Numbered from the stretch's first letter, positions 52,934-62,067 are shown. The stretch is 64,000 nt of DNA from Micromonospora endolithica (GCF_003626595.1 NZ_RBAK01000002.1:310001-374000); one strand, 5' to 3'. Made by a program: numbers and translations. Notes: generated from the letters alone by a model not told the origin.

Positions 52934-54262
52934 GTGTACGGCTGGACCGACCCGATCGACCCGGACCGCGCGGATCCGCGACCGGAACCGCCGAGCAACG
53001 GACCGGCCTGGCTGACCGACCGCCCGGCTCCCCGCTCCTCCTACCTCTTCGGTGACCAGCCGGACGGCACCGCCGGGAATCAGCCGGACGGGCCCGTCGA
53101 CGACCAGTACCACGACCAGCCGACCGAACAGTGGCGGCCGGACGGGGCGTGGCAGGCGGCGGACCGGTGGCAGGAAGAGCCCACCGGGGCGTGGCGGCCC
53201 ACCGACGAGTGGCGGGACGACGTCCCTCACGACGACACGCCGACCGCCACCTTCGCCGCCGCACCGCCCTTCGCCGCCGCACCGCCCTTCCCCGCCGCGC
53301 CCTTCGGCGACGCCCACCGCTCCACCGAGCCCGTCGGCGGAGCTCACGAGGCCGCGACCTTCGACACCGGCGCCTTCGACCGGACCCACGAGACCGGGGC
53401 GTTCGGCGCGGCCCACCGGGAGGCCGTACCCGGTGCCGGGTACCGGCCGGCGGCTTTCGACCCCGAGTCGATCCGCGACGGCCGGCACCGCCCACCGCGC
53501 CGGTTCGGTCGTCCCGCGCTGATCGGCGGCGCGGCCGCGGCGGCCACCCTGGTGGTGAGCCTGGGAATGGGCGCGATCGCCCTCACCGGCGGCGACGGCC
53601 CGACCACCCCGACCGCCGTCGACGACATCGTCACCACCGTTCCGGTACAGCCCGACTACGACGGGGCCACCACCGACGCGCCGGCCCCGAGCAGCCCCGC
53701 CGCCGCACCGACGTCGGCGAAGCCGAGCCCCTCGGCCACCCCGAGCCGCCGACCGACGCCCGCCCCGCGCCGCACCACCGCGCCCTCGCGGCGCACCGCC
53801 GAGCGAAGCAGCGCACCGGCCACCAGCAACCGCAGCGGCAGCTCGACCGGCGGCGGCAACACCAGTACCGGAGGCGGCGGCAGCAGCCAGGCCGCCCAGG
53901 TCGTCACGCTGGTCAACGCCGAACGGGCCAAGGCCGGCTGCGGCGCCCTGAGCGTCGACACCAAGCTGACCACCGCCGCCCAGCGGCACAGCCAGGACCA
54001 GGCCGACCACCGGAAGATGTCGCACGACGGCAGCGACGGCAGCGACGTGGGTGAACGGCTGGACCGGGTCGGCTACGCCTGGCGCACCTACGGCGAGAAC
54101 GTCGCCTGGAACCAGCAGACCCCGGCCGCGGTCATGGACGCCTGGATGAACAGCCCGGGTCACCGGGCCAACATTCTCAACTGCGCCTTCACCGAGATCG
54201 GCGTCGGCGTCGCGAACAGCAACGGCCCGTACTGGACGCAGGTCTTCGCCGCGCCGCGCTGA
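52934..54262 (+). CDS. Membrane-anchored CAP/SCP-domain protein
   Basis: A 442-residue protein from GTG 52934 with GGAGG 8 nt upstream. Residues 1-190 are hydrophilic, with Asp/Pro/Gln-rich repeats (QPDG, AAPPF), residues 194-215 a membrane helix (LIGGAAAAATLVVSLGMGAI), then a Thr/Ser/Pro-rich linker and a C-terminal CAP domain (about 320-442) with VNAERAKAGCGALSVD, HSQDQADHRKMSHDG, YGENVAWNQQ and NSPGHRANILN. The CAP histidines and glutamates are present. The topology puts the CAP domain outside. Bacterial CAP proteins of this kind are of unknown function. Confidence 0.9.
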   Translation: MYGWTDPIDPDRADPRPEPPSNGPAWLTDRPAPRSSYLFGDQPDGTAGNQPDGPVDDQYHDQPTEQWRPDGAWQAADRWQEEPTGAWRPTDEWRDDVPHDDTPTATFAAAPPFAAAPPFPAAPFGDAHRSTEPVGGAHEAATFDTGAFDRTHETGAFGAAHREAVPGAGYRPAAFDPESIRDGRHRPPRRFGRPALIGGAAAAATLVVSLGMGAIALTGGDGPTTPTAVDDIVTTVPVQPDYDGATTDAPAPSSPAAAPTSAKPSPSATPSRRPTPAPRRTTAPSRRTAERSSAPATSNRSGSSTGGGNTSTGGGGSSQAAQVVTLVNAERAKAGCGALSVDTKLTTAAQRHSQDQADHRKMSHDGSDGSDVGERLDRVGYAWRTYGENVAWNQQTPAAVMDAWMNSPGHRANILNCAFTEIGVGVANSNGPYWTQVFAAPR

Positions 54263-54275
54263 CCCCGTGCCCGGT

Positions 54276-54311
54276 AGCGCCCCCCACCCGCGTCGTCGGG
54301 CGGGGGGCGCT
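54276..54311 (+). terminator. Terminator after the CAP-domain gene
   Basis: AGCGCCCCCCACCCG (54276-54290) pairs with CGGGCGGGGGGCGCT (54297-54311), with one mismatch, followed by CGTTTGT. Stable 15-bp stem with a weak U-tract. Confidence 0.7.
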
Positions 54312-54368
54312 CGTTTGTCCGGGTAGGCGCGCGGCGAGGGGGCCCGCGCCGCGACCCGGGAGCGACCG

Positions 54369-55208
54369 ATGCGGATCCGGTGGTCAGCGCTGCGTCGGGT
54401 GGTGGCGGCGACCGTCGTGCTCACCCTGCCCGTCCCGGCGTACGCGTGCCGCCCGCGACTGGCACCGCCCGGCGCGCCCACCCCGTGGCCGACGGCGTAC
54501 GCGCGTCAGTGGCAGTGGCAGTGGCAGCTCACCGCCCCGGTCGACGTCACGGTCGACGCCGACGTGTTCCTGCTCGACGCGGTCCGGGTCACCGCCGAGG
54601 AGACCACCGCCCTGCGCGTGCGGGACCGCCGGCTGGTCTGCCACGTGCCCGTCGGGACGTACGCCGACACCGACCCGGACGCCGGCCGTTTCCCGCCGGC
54701 GGTGCGGGGATCGGCGGTGCGCGGGACCGGCGGCACCGACCGGCCGGCCCGCTGGTTGGACGTACGCCGGTGGGACCTGCTCGCCCCGGTGCTGGCCGAC
54801 CGGTTCCGGCTCTGCCGGGGCAAGGGCTTCGGCGCGGTGGCCCTGGTCGACGCCGACGGGTACGCGCAGCGCACCGGCTTCCCGCTGAACTTCGACGACC
54901 AGCTGCTGTTCAACCGGCGGGTGGCCACGTTGGCCCGGTCGCTGGACCTCTCCCCCGGTCTGGTCGACGACGTGGGGCAGGTCGCCGCGCTGGCGCCGGA
55001 CTTCGACTTCGCGGTCAGCCGGGACTGCGTCCGGCTGCGCCGGTGCGCCAAGCTGCTGCCGTTCGTGGACGCGGGCAAGCCGGTGTTCCACGTCGAGTTC
55101 ACCGGCGACCCGGCGGTGTTCTGCGTGACCACCCTCGGCTACGGGTTCGCCTCCATCCGCAAGAGTCCGGAGCTGGACGCCGAACGGCAGCCGTGCCGAC
55201 TCCCGTGA
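54369..55208 (+). CDS. GH114-like (endo-alpha-1,4-polygalactosaminidase family) secreted protein
   Basis: A 279-residue protein with a signal peptide (RRVVAATVVLTLPVPAYA, cleavage near residue 26). The TM1410/GH114 fold pattern is visible: WQWQLTAPVD, LVCHVPVGTYADTDPDAGRF, RWLDVRRWD, FGAVALVDADGYAQRTGFPL and DFDFAVSRDC. The usual acidic motif after the last strand (EPDNVDGY in many members) is LVDADGY here, keeping an Asp but changing its context. Hydrolysis of an aminosugar polymer is possible; not shown. Confidence 0.8.
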   Translation: MRIRWSALRRVVAATVVLTLPVPAYACRPRLAPPGAPTPWPTAYARQWQWQWQLTAPVDVTVDADVFLLDAVRVTAEETTALRVRDRRLVCHVPVGTYADTDPDAGRFPPAVRGSAVRGTGGTDRPARWLDVRRWDLLAPVLADRFRLCRGKGFGAVALVDADGYAQRTGFPLNFDDQLLFNRRVATLARSLDLSPGLVDDVGQVAALAPDFDFAVSRDCVRLRRCAKLLPFVDAGKPVFHVEFTGDPAVFCVTTLGYGFASIRKSPELDAERQPCRLP

Positions 55209-55224
55209 CAGCGCACGACGCGGC

Positions 55225-55259
55225 CGAGGGCCGGTCCGCCACCCGCGGACCGGCCCTCG
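55225..55259. terminator. Bidirectional hairpin terminator
   Basis: CGAGGGCCGGTCCGC (55225-55239) and GCGGACCGGCCCTCG (55245-55259) form a perfect 15-bp stem with a 5-nt loop, between convergent genes. Confidence 0.75.
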
Positions 55260-55274
55260 ACGGTGTCGTCGCGG

Positions 55275-57494
55275 TCAGTGCGCGCCGACCAGCTCCGGCG
55301 TCGGGGCCGGCGGGTCGGTGGGCGTCGCGGCGGGTCGGGCCCGGAGGAACTTCGGCGCCCACCAGTTCGCGTCACCGAGCAGGGTCATCAGCGACGGCAG
55401 CACCACCGCGCGGATGATCGTGGCATCCAGCAGGATCGCCGCCGCCAGGCCGATGCCGAGTTGCTTCATGTCGATGGTGCTGAGCGTGGCGAAGATCGAG
55501 AAGACCCCGACCATCACGATCGCCGCGCTGGTCACCACGCCCGCCGAGGACGTGATGCCGTACGCGACCGCCTCCGAGTTGGACATGCCGGCCCGGATCC
55601 CCTCCCGGATCCGGCTGACCACGAAGACGTGGTAGTCCATGGAGAGCCCGAACAGCACCACGAACAGGAACAGCGGCAGCCAGGAGACGATCGCGTCCAT
55701 CGAGGTGAAGTTCAGCAGGTCGTCGGCCGAACCACCCTGGAACACCAGGACCAGCAGGCCGTACGCGGCACCGGCGGAGAGCAGGTTGAGCAGGATCGAG
55801 CTGAGCGCGATCACCACCGACCGGAAGACCCACGTCATCACCAGGAAGGTGAGGACCAGCACGAAGCCCACCACGATCGGCAGCTTGTCCCGGACGTGCT
55901 GTGCGTAGTCCTCGCTACCGGCCACCTCGCCACCCACCGCGTACTCCGCCCCGCCGATGTCGCGCAGGGCCGCCGGGACCAGGTCCCCGCGCAGCCGCTC
56001 CAGCGACGACACGGCGCGGGCATCCCGGCTGGCGTACGGAATGGCGACCTCCAGCACCGACACCCGGCCGTCGGCGGACTGCTCGATCTTCGGGCCGTCC
56101 CCCTCCGGCGGGGCGAACAGCGGGTCGCCGGCGGCCCGGGTGGACAGCGTGGTGAGCGCGGCCCGCACCGCGCCGGCCTCGGCCGCGGGCGCCCGGACCA
56201 CCACCGAGTGGCTGGTGCCGCTGCTCGGGAACGCGGCGGTGAGCCGGTCGTACGCCTGCATGGCGGGCGTGCTGCGCGGCAGGTCCTCCATGCCGGGGAA
56301 CTTGAGCTTCATGCCCAGCGCCGGCGCGGCCAGGGCGAGCAGCAACCCGACCGAGACGACCAGGGTGACCGCCGGTGCGCGCAGTGCGGGCCGCAGCACG
56401 GCCGGCCAGAAGCGCGGCCCGACGGGACGGCCGTGCCGGCCGGTACGCGGGGCGGTGAGCCGCCACAACAGCGGCACCCGGGGCCGGTCGACCCAGCGAC
56501 CGAGCTTGGCCAGCATCGCCGGCAACACGGTAAGCGACCCGATCACGGCGACCGCGACCACCAGGATCGACCCGACGGCGAGCGAGGAGAAGACGACGTC
56601 GCCGGCCAGCAGCAGACCCGCCATCGAGATGATCACCGCGAAGCCGGACACCACCACGGCATGACCGGAGGTCTCGGCGGCGATCTCCACCGCGTCCAGC
56701 CCGGACCGGCCCTTGGCCCGTTCCTCGCGCTCCCGGCGCACGTAGAACAGCGAGTAGTCCACGCCGACCGCCATGCCGATCAGCAGGATGACGCTCGCCG
56801 TGGTGTCGGTCGCCGGCACCAGGTGCGACGCCAGCGTGCTGAGCCCCATGGCGGCGGCCACCGAGGAGAGCGCCAGCAGCACCGGTACGCCGGCGGCGAT
56901 CAGCGCGCCGAACGCGACGATCAGGATGGCCAGGGTGACCGGCAGGCTGAGCAGCTCGGCGCGCTTGAAGTCCGCGCCCAGCGTGTCGTCCAGCGCCTTG
57001 CTGATGGACGGCCCGCCCACCTGCTCGACCCGCAGGCCCGGATGGGCGTCCTGGACTCCGGCGGTCGCGTCGCGCAGCGGCTGGACCCGGTCCGAGGCGG
57101 TCTCCGGATCGCCGGACATGGTGATCGGGAGCAGCAACGCGTCGCCGTCCCGCGACGGCACCGGCGTGCCGACCGAGGCCACCCCCGGCACGGTCCGCAG
57201 CCGGGCGGTGGCGTCCTCGGCCGCCGCCCGCGCCGCCGCCGGATCGAGGATGCCGCCGCGCGGCGTGATGAGGACGTTCTCCGTCGCCGGATCGGTGAAG
57301 TTCCCGGACGACACGATGAGGCCCGCCCGGCCCGCCTCACCGATCGCCTGGTCCGAGTCCGTCGCCTCGTTGAGTCCGGCGGCGTTTCCCCCCAGGAAAC
57401 ACACCGCCACGAACACCACCCACAGCGCGATCGCGCGCCACGGATGTTCGGCACTCCACCGTGCCAGTCGCACCGTCATCGGTCGTGCGCCCAT
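55275..57494 (-). CDS. MMPL-family membrane exporter
   Basis: A 739-residue transporter with the two-half MMPL plan: an N-terminal helix (WRAIALWVVFVAVCFLGGNA), external loop, helix cluster with GMAVGVDYSLFYVRREREE, second loop, and a second cluster with GLSMDYHVFVVSRIREG. The DY pairs in both halves mark the proton path. It exports an unknown hydrophobic molecule. It shares only family features with the exporter at 646-2829 and has no regulator next to it. ATG 57494. Confidence 0.92.
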   Translation of the reverse strand: MGARPMTVRLARWSAEHPWRAIALWVVFVAVCFLGGNAAGLNEATDSDQAIGEAGRAGLIVSSGNFTDPATENVLITPRGGILDPAAARAAAEDATARLRTVPGVASVGTPVPSRDGDALLLPITMSGDPETASDRVQPLRDATAGVQDAHPGLRVEQVGGPSISKALDDTLGADFKRAELLSLPVTLAILIVAFGALIAAGVPVLLALSSVAAAMGLSTLASHLVPATDTTASVILLIGMAVGVDYSLFYVRREREERAKGRSGLDAVEIAAETSGHAVVVSGFAVIISMAGLLLAGDVVFSSLAVGSILVVAVAVIGSLTVLPAMLAKLGRWVDRPRVPLLWRLTAPRTGRHGRPVGPRFWPAVLRPALRAPAVTLVVSVGLLLALAAPALGMKLKFPGMEDLPRSTPAMQAYDRLTAAFPSSGTSHSVVVRAPAAEAGAVRAALTTLSTRAAGDPLFAPPEGDGPKIEQSADGRVSVLEVAIPYASRDARAVSSLERLRGDLVPAALRDIGGAEYAVGGEVAGSEDYAQHVRDKLPIVVGFVLVLTFLVMTWVFRSVVIALSSILLNLLSAGAAYGLLVLVFQGGSADDLLNFTSMDAIVSWLPLFLFVVLFGLSMDYHVFVVSRIREGIRAGMSNSEAVAYGITSSAGVVTSAAIVMVGVFSIFATLSTIDMKQLGIGLAAAILLDATIIRAVVLPSLMTLLGDANWWAPKFLRARPAATPTDPPAPTPELVGAH

Positions 57495-57704
57495 TCCGGG
57501 TCCCCCTGTCCCGTCGACCCCCTGTCAACCCCGCTGACGTTAGGGACGTGACGGACGCGGGACATCGGGGAACGGCCCCGGTCCGCCCCGGAACCCGGTT
57601 CCGGCCCGCTGCAGCGTCGATCGGCACCGGAACGACGGCGTACCCGGAACAGTCCCGGAGCGGACGGGCGGACGCGCCGAAGGTGACCCGGAGTCGGCTC
57701 GGGG

Positions 57705-58562
57705 TCAACCCCGGAGCGCCCCCCGAGGGCGGGGCTGGCAACGCGGGCAGCTGTACGACGACCGGTTCATGAACGCCTCCCGGCGGATCGGCGCGCCGCA
57801 GCGGCGACACGGCTGGCCCTCCCGGCCGTAGACGTTCAGCGCCCGGTCGAAGTAGCCGCTCTCCCCGTTGACGTTCACGTAGAGGGCGTCGAAGCTGGTC
57901 CCGCCCTCGGTGATGGCCTCGCCGAGCACGTCGCGTACGTGGCCGAGCAGGCGCGCCGCGGCCGGCCCGGTCAGCGCGTCGGTCGGCCGGGCACCGTGCA
58001 GCTTCGCCCGCCACAGCGCCTCGTCGGCGTAGATGTTGCCCACGCCGGAGATCAGGCTCTGGTCGAGCAGCGCCCGCTTCACCTCGGTACGCCGGCGGCG
58101 CAGCGCGGCCACGAAACCCTGGTCGGAGAAGTCCGGGTCCATCGGGTCACGGGCGATGTGCGCGATCTCGGCCGGCAGGTCCGCGCCGCCCTCGCTGACC
58201 GACAGCCCGCCGAACGTGCGCTGGTCGACGAAGCGGAGTTCGGGACCGCCGTCGGTGAACCGGAACCGCACCCGCAGGTGCGTCTCGTCCGGCGTCCCGG
58301 CCGGTTGCAGCAGCAACTGGCCGGACATGCCCAGGTGCCCGATCACCGCGTCGCCGCTGTCCAGCGGTAGCCACAGGTACTTGCCCCGGCGACGCACGTC
58401 GAGGATGGTCCGACCGGCCAGCACGTCGGTGAAGTGCCCGCCGCCGGCGGTGTGCCGGCGTACCGCCCGGGGGTGGCGCACCTCGACCGTGTCGACCGTC
58501 CGGCCGATGACCCACTGCGCGAGCCCGCGCCGGACCGTCTCGACCTCGGGCAGCTCAGGCAC
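57705..58562 (-). CDS. mutM: Formamidopyrimidine-DNA glycosylase
   Basis: A 285-residue Fpg from GTG 58562: after Met removal the N-terminal Pro of [13 protein letters not shown] is the nucleophile and Glu follows. [20 protein letters not shown] holds the helix-two-turn-helix, and the C-terminal zinc finger is [19 protein letters not shown] followed by CPRC. It removes 8-oxoguanine and cuts the abasic strand. It overlaps the rnc end by 8 bp. Confidence 0.98.
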   Translation of the reverse strand: MPELPEVETVRRGLAQWVIGRTVDTVEVRHPRAVRRHTAGGGHFTDVLAGRTILDVRRRGKYLWLPLDSGDAVIGHLGMSGQLLLQPAGTPDETHLRVRFRFTDGGPELRFVDQRTFGGLSVSEGGADLPAEIAHIARDPMDPDFSDQGFVAALRRRRTEVKRALLDQSLISGVGNIYADEALWRAKLHGARPTDALTGPAAARLLGHVRDVLGEAITEGGTSFDALYVNVNGESGYFDRALNVYGREGQPCRRCGAPIRREAFMNRSSYSCPRCQPRPRGALRG

Positions 58563-59451
58563 GGCCCGCCTCGTCCGGCGCCTCGGCTCCCGCCTCGGTG
58601 GACCCCACCCGCCCGTTGCCGTCCGCGTCGTACGCCGTGGTGGCGCTGCGCGACCGCGGCGGCGCCACGGCCGGTTCCGGGTCCGGACCGGCCGCCTGCT
58701 CCGCGAGTGCCGTCTGCCGGGTGCGCTCGGCCTGCTCGGCCTCGGCCTGTGCGGTGAGCATCCGCCAGGCCGACTCCGCGGCGCGCTGCTCGGCCTCCTT
58801 CTTGCTGCGCCCGTCGGCGCCGCCGTACCGGTTGCCGGCCACCACCACCCAGGCGGTGAAGGTCTTCAGGTGATCCGGGCCGGCGCCCTCGATGCGGTAC
58901 TCCGGCACGCCCAGCCCCAACGCCGCGGTCAACTCCTGGAGGCTGGTCTTCCAGTCCAGCGCCGCGCCCCGCCCGGCCGACTCCGCCATCAGCGGATCGA
59001 ACAGACGGTGGATGACGATCGCGGCCGTGTCCAGCCCGTACTGGAGGTAGATCGCGCCAAGCAGCGCCTCCAGCGTGTCGGCGAGGATGCTCGCCTTGTC
59101 CCGGCCGCCGGTCGTCTCCTCGCCCTTGCCGAGCAGCAGGTAGGCGCCGAGACCGTCGGGCCCCAGCCCGCGCGCCACGTCGGCGAGGGCACGCATGTTG
59201 ACCACGCTGGCGCGCAGCTTCGCCAGCTGCCCCTCGGGCAGGTCCGGGTGGTTGTGGAACAACGCCGTGGTGATGACCACGCCCAGCACCGAGTCGCCGA
59301 GGAACTCCAGCCGTTCGTTGGTGGGCAACCCGCCGTTCTCGTACGCGTACGAGCGGTGGGTCAGTGCGCGCTCCAGCAACTCCGGGTCCATCGCCACGCC
59401 GAACGCGGACTCCAGGTGACTGGTGGACGGGCGCCTACGCTTGTCGCTCAT
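58555..59451 (-). CDS. rnc: Ribonuclease III
   Basis: A 298-residue protein from ATG 59451 ([18 protein letters not shown]). The RNase III signature [16 protein letters not shown] and the second acidic site [12 protein letters not shown] are present; a dsRNA-binding domain follows (about 165-240), then a 60-residue Glu/Ala/Pro-rich tail not found in E. coli. It cuts double-stranded RNA and processes rRNA. The ATG overlaps the stop of the second of two tandem micro-ORFs, so earlier in-frame codons encode repeat sequence, not RNase III. Confidence 0.97.
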   Translation of the reverse strand: MSDKRRRPSTSHLESAFGVAMDPELLERALTHRSYAYENGGLPTNERLEFLGDSVLGVVITTALFHNHPDLPEGQLAKLRASVVNMRALADVARGLGPDGLGAYLLLGKGEETTGGRDKASILADTLEALLGAIYLQYGLDTAAIVIHRLFDPLMAESAGRGAALDWKTSLQELTAALGLGVPEYRIEGAGPDHLKTFTAWVVVAGNRYGGADGRSKKEAEQRAAESAWRMLTAQAEAEQAERTRQTALAEQAAGPDPEPAVAPPRSRSATTAYDADGNGRVGSTEAGAEAPDEAGRA

Positions 59452-59605
59452 GCCGCCACTCCGCTGCGCTCCGTGCCGCCACGAGGCACCTCCGCACTGA
59501 GCCGATGATTCACTCGCTGACGGTCGCTCATGCCGCCACTCCGCTGCGCTCCGTGCCGCCACGAGGCACCTCCGCACTGAGCCGATGATTCACTCGCTGA
59601 CGCTC
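59446..59605. repeat. Perfect tandem duplication, 80-bp unit, before rnc
   Basis: 59446-59525 and 59526-59605 are the same except for the last few bases (GACGGTC against GACGCTC). A short third start, G-TTCATG, follows at 59606. The units carry the two micro-ORFs. A diverged third unit is at 16924-17007. Confidence 0.95.
59448..59531 (-). CDS. 27-codon micro-ORF, copy 2 (next to rnc)
   Basis: ATG 59531-59529 to TGA 59450-59448, 84 nt. The peptide starts [15 protein letters not shown] and ends [10 protein letters not shown]. Its start overlaps the stop of copy 1 and its stop overlaps the rnc ATG, both as ATGA. Apart from the second and third residues it is identical to copy 1. The first three codons are also those of rnc (ATGAGCGAC), which shows how the unit was duplicated. 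Confidence 0.6.
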   Translation of the reverse strand: MSDRQRVNHRLSAEVPRGGTERSGVAA

Positions 59606-59611
59606 GTTCAT
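59528..59611 (-). CDS. 27-codon micro-ORF, copy 1 (next to plsX)
   Basis: ATG 59611-59609 to TGA 59530-59528, 84 nt. The peptide starts [15 protein letters not shown] and ends [10 protein letters not shown]. The ATG overlaps the plsX stop as ATGA, and the stop overlaps the next micro-ORF's ATG. The chain plsX, copy 1, copy 2, rnc is thus joined by three ATGA overlaps. Whether the peptide is functional or only a spacer that keeps ribosomes moving is unknown. Confidence 0.6.
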   Translation of the reverse strand: MNERQRVNHRLSAEVPRGGTERSGVAA

Positions 59612-60705
59612 GATGTGGGTACCTCGGTGTCGGTGGTGCGGTCGGTGCGGTTCTCGAGGTCCGGGGCGTCGGCGCCGGCCAACAGCGCACGGACCAGGTC
59701 TGCGGCGCGACGCCGCCACAGGTGGGCGGCGAGGGCGATGCCGGAGGCGACGTCGCCGGCGCGGGCGGCGCCGTGGCAGACGACCACCGTCCCGGCCACC
59801 CCGAGCAGGGCGGCGGCCCGGGGTGCGCCGCCACCGGCCGGCGCGCCACCGGCCATCGCGTACGCGCCCTCGATCGCCTTGAGCAGCACGTTACCGGTGA
59901 ACCCGTCGGTGACCACCACATCGGCGCGCGCGCCGAGCGACACGTCGTAGCCCTCCACCAGGCCCACGTACCGACCGCCGTGCGGCAGGACGGCGGCGGC
60001 GAGAAGCGGGTCGGCGAGGCGTCGGGCGCGGTCGCCCTTGCCCGGCTCGGTGCCGACCGAGAGCAGCCCCACCCGGGGCGCGGTGATGCCGTGCGCGACC
60101 GAGGCGTACGCGGCCCCCAACACGGCGTGCCGGGCCAGGTTCATCGGGCGGGACTCCAACGATCCTCCGACGTCCAGCAGGACCACCGGCCCGCCGACGG
60201 CGGGCAGGGTCGCCACGAGGGCGGGATGGCGGACGTCCGGCCACCGGCCGAGGCCCAGCGCGGCGGCGGTGACGGTGGCACCGGTCGAGCCGGCGGAGAG
60301 CAGCGCGTCGGCGGCGCCCGCCCGGACGGCCTGCACGGCGGCCCGGACGGTGCTGTCGGCCCGCGCGGCGCTGGGATGGTCGGCCATGCCGACCACGGCG
60401 TCGACCGGCCGGACCGCGACCCGGGTGCGTTCCACCGGGTCGAGGGCGCGGATCACCTCGCCGGCGACCGCGGCGGGGCCGACGAGCAGCAGGTGCAGGT
60501 GGGGGTCGGCGCGGACGGCACGCAGAGCGCCGTCAACCACGACGGCGGGAGCATCGTCCCCGCCGAGGAGGTCGACGGCGATCCGCACGGTGCCCGGCTC
60601 CACCGGTACGCCGGCCGGTTCTGACCGGCCGGCGTCGGAGGGAGCCGGAGCACCGGGCGATTGCCAGGGTGCGCGCACCACCCGACCCGGGGTCGGGGGC
60701 GTCAC
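59608..60705 (-). CDS. plsX: Phosphate acyltransferase PlsX
   Basis: A 365-residue protein. RIAVDLLGGDDAPAVVVDGA is the N-terminal motif (MGGD variant), ALLSAGSTGATVTAAAL and VGLLSVGTEPGKGD follow, and VVTDGFTGNVLLKAIEG is the C-terminal motif. PlsX makes acyl-phosphate from acyl-ACP, for phospholipid synthesis. The first 38 residues before the core are a Pro-rich extension; an internal start is possible. It lies 12 bp after rpmF. Confidence 0.93.
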   Translation of the reverse strand: MTPPTPGRVVRAPWQSPGAPAPSDAGRSEPAGVPVEPGTVRIAVDLLGGDDAPAVVVDGALRAVRADPHLHLLLVGPAAVAGEVIRALDPVERTRVAVRPVDAVVGMADHPSAARADSTVRAAVQAVRAGAADALLSAGSTGATVTAAALGLGRWPDVRHPALVATLPAVGGPVVLLDVGGSLESRPMNLARHAVLGAAYASVAHGITAPRVGLLSVGTEPGKGDRARRLADPLLAAAVLPHGGRYVGLVEGYDVSLGARADVVVTDGFTGNVLLKAIEGAYAMAGGAPAGGGAPRAAALLGVAGTVVVCHGAARAGDVASGIALAAHLWRRRAADLVRALLAGADAPDLENRTDRTTDTEVPTS

Positions 60706-60717
60706 TCGGCGTCCAGG

Positions 60718-60891
60718 TCAGACCTCGAGGACCTGGCGGCCGTTGTAGGTGCCGCAGACGGCGCAGGCGGCGTGCGGGAGCTTCGCCGACTTGCACTGCG
60801 GGCAGGCCACGGTAGCGACCGCCGTGGCCTTCCAGTTCGCCCGGCGGGCGCGGGTGTTGCTGCGCGACATCTTGCGCTTGGGGACGGCCAC
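60718..60891 (-). CDS. rpmF: 50S ribosomal protein L32, zinc-binding type
   Basis: A 57-residue protein from GTG 60891, with GAGGAG 8 nt upstream. It starts VAVPKRKMSRSNTRARRANW and has CPQC and CAVC pairs nine residues apart (the zinc ribbon), so it is the zinc-containing (C+) form. The stop is 12 bp before plsX. It is followed by fatty-acid and phospholipid genes in many bacteria, as here. Confidence 0.97.
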   Translation of the reverse strand: MAVPKRKMSRSNTRARRANWKATAVATVACPQCKSAKLPHAACAVCGTYNGRQVLEV

Positions 60892-60896
60892 GGTTC

Positions 60897-61460
60897 CTAC
60901 TCCTCTTTACGGGTCAGTTGCGACAGGCCCGCCCAACGCGGGTCGATCTGCTGGTGACTGTGGTCGGCCGGCAGATCGTCCCGGTGCACCCCGCATTCGG
61001 GGCACAACCCAGGGCAGTCCTCCCGGCAGAGCGGGTTGGTCGGCAGTGCGAGCACCACCGCGTCCCGCAGCGCCGGCTCCAGGTCGATCAGATCGCCCTG
61101 CATCCGGCCCACCTCGTCCTCGTCGGTCGTGGTGTCCGTGGTGCTGTTCTCGTACGCGTACAGCTCCTGGACGTTCACGACCACCGAGTCGTTGATCTCG
61201 CGCAGGCAGCGCCCGCACTCGCCCCGCACCGGACCGGTGACGGTCCCCGAGACGAGCACGCCCTCCGACACCGACTCCAACCTCAGGTCGAGGTCGAGGT
61301 CCGCGCCCTCCGGCACGCCGATCAACTCCACGCCGAGGTCCGCCGGTGCCGGGGACACCCGCTGAACCGTACGCAACGCACCAGGGCGACGCGGCAGGTC
61401 CCTCGTGTCGAGGACCAGCGGCGCCCTGGGGTTGAGTGAAGAAGGCGTGTGTTTGGGCAT
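60897..61460 (-). CDS. DUF177/YceD-family protein
   Basis: A 187-residue protein with GECGRCLREINDSVVVNVQELY and PLCREDCPGLCPECGVHRDD, the Cys clusters of DUF177. The family lies just before rpmF in most bacteria and is linked to 23S rRNA stability or ribosome assembly in plants and E. coli (YceD). The stop codon is 5 bp before the rpmF start, so the two are cotranscribed, and its end carries the rpmF ribosome-binding site. Confidence 0.94.
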   Translation of the reverse strand: MPKHTPSSLNPRAPLVLDTRDLPRRPGALRTVQRVSPAPADLGVELIGVPEGADLDLDLRLESVSEGVLVSGTVTGPVRGECGRCLREINDSVVVNVQELYAYENSTTDTTTDEDEVGRMQGDLIDLEPALRDAVVLALPTNPLCREDCPGLCPECGVHRDDLPADHSHQQIDPRWAGLSQLTRKEE

Positions 61461-61569
61461 AGTCAGACTCCGGCCGGTGAGAGGCCGACAAAAAAGGTTA
61501 CCTGGGCGACCACCGGACCGTCGAACCGGGGGCGACGCCCGCCCCGTCCGTCGGCTGGTGAGGTGCCGC

Positions 61570-62067
61570 TCAGAAGGGTAGCGGGCGTTCCGCCTCGTCC
61601 CCAGCGAAGGTGCCGATCTCCCGCAGCGCGTGCATCTTGTCCCGGCCGCGCTCTATCGAGGCCAGGGCCCGGGTGAGGAACTGCTCGAAGTTGGCCAGCG
61701 CGGTGTCGACGTAGTCGTCCACCTCCTCGCGCAGGCGCTGCGCCTCGGCCCGCGCCTCGGCGATGATCCGCGCCCCCTCGTGCTCCGCCGACACGGTGAT
61801 CTCGTTCACCGAGACCAGGCGGGCGTGTTCCGCCTCACCCTCGCTGATGATCCGGTCGGCCTCCCGCTTGCCCGCCTCCATGATCTTGTCGCGCTCCTCG
61901 AGCAACGCGGCGGCCCGCCGGAGGTCGGCGGGGAGCTCGGCGCGCATCTCGTCGAGCGCGGCGATCATCTCGCCGCGGTCGACCATGCAGTTGTTGCGCG
62001 ACATCGGGACGGAGCGGGCCTGCTCCACCATGGCGATCAGTTCGTCGATGCGATCGAGCGGGTCCAC
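61570..62067 (-). CDS. SepIVA-like DivIVA-domain septum protein
   Basis: A 165-residue, largely helical protein starting VDPLDRIDELIAMVEQARSV at GTG 62067, with AGGAG upstream. The long coiled coil (about 45-140), rich in Glu, Arg and Ala (KREADRIISEGEAEHARLV, EHEGARIIAEARAEAQRLRE), resembles SepIVA of mycobacteria, coded in the same place between coaD/rnc-region genes. SepIVA is needed for septation in mycobacteria. This protein is considerably shorter (mycobacterial forms are about 245 residues). I also considered an ATP synthase b-like coil; gene order favours SepIVA. Confidence 0.75.
   Translation of the reverse strand: MDPLDRIDELIAMVEQARSVPMSRNNCMVDRGEMIAALDEMRAELPADLRRAAALLEERDKIMEAGKREADRIISEGEAEHARLVSVNEITVSAEHEGARIIAEARAEAQRLREEVDDYVDTALANFEQFLTRALASIERGRDKMHALREIGTFAGDEAERPLPF

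Noticed and set aside
59446..59605. CRISPR-like direct repeats
   Set aside because: Only two full 80-bp tandem units without spacers; they encode micro-ORFs and a third copy lies elsewhere.
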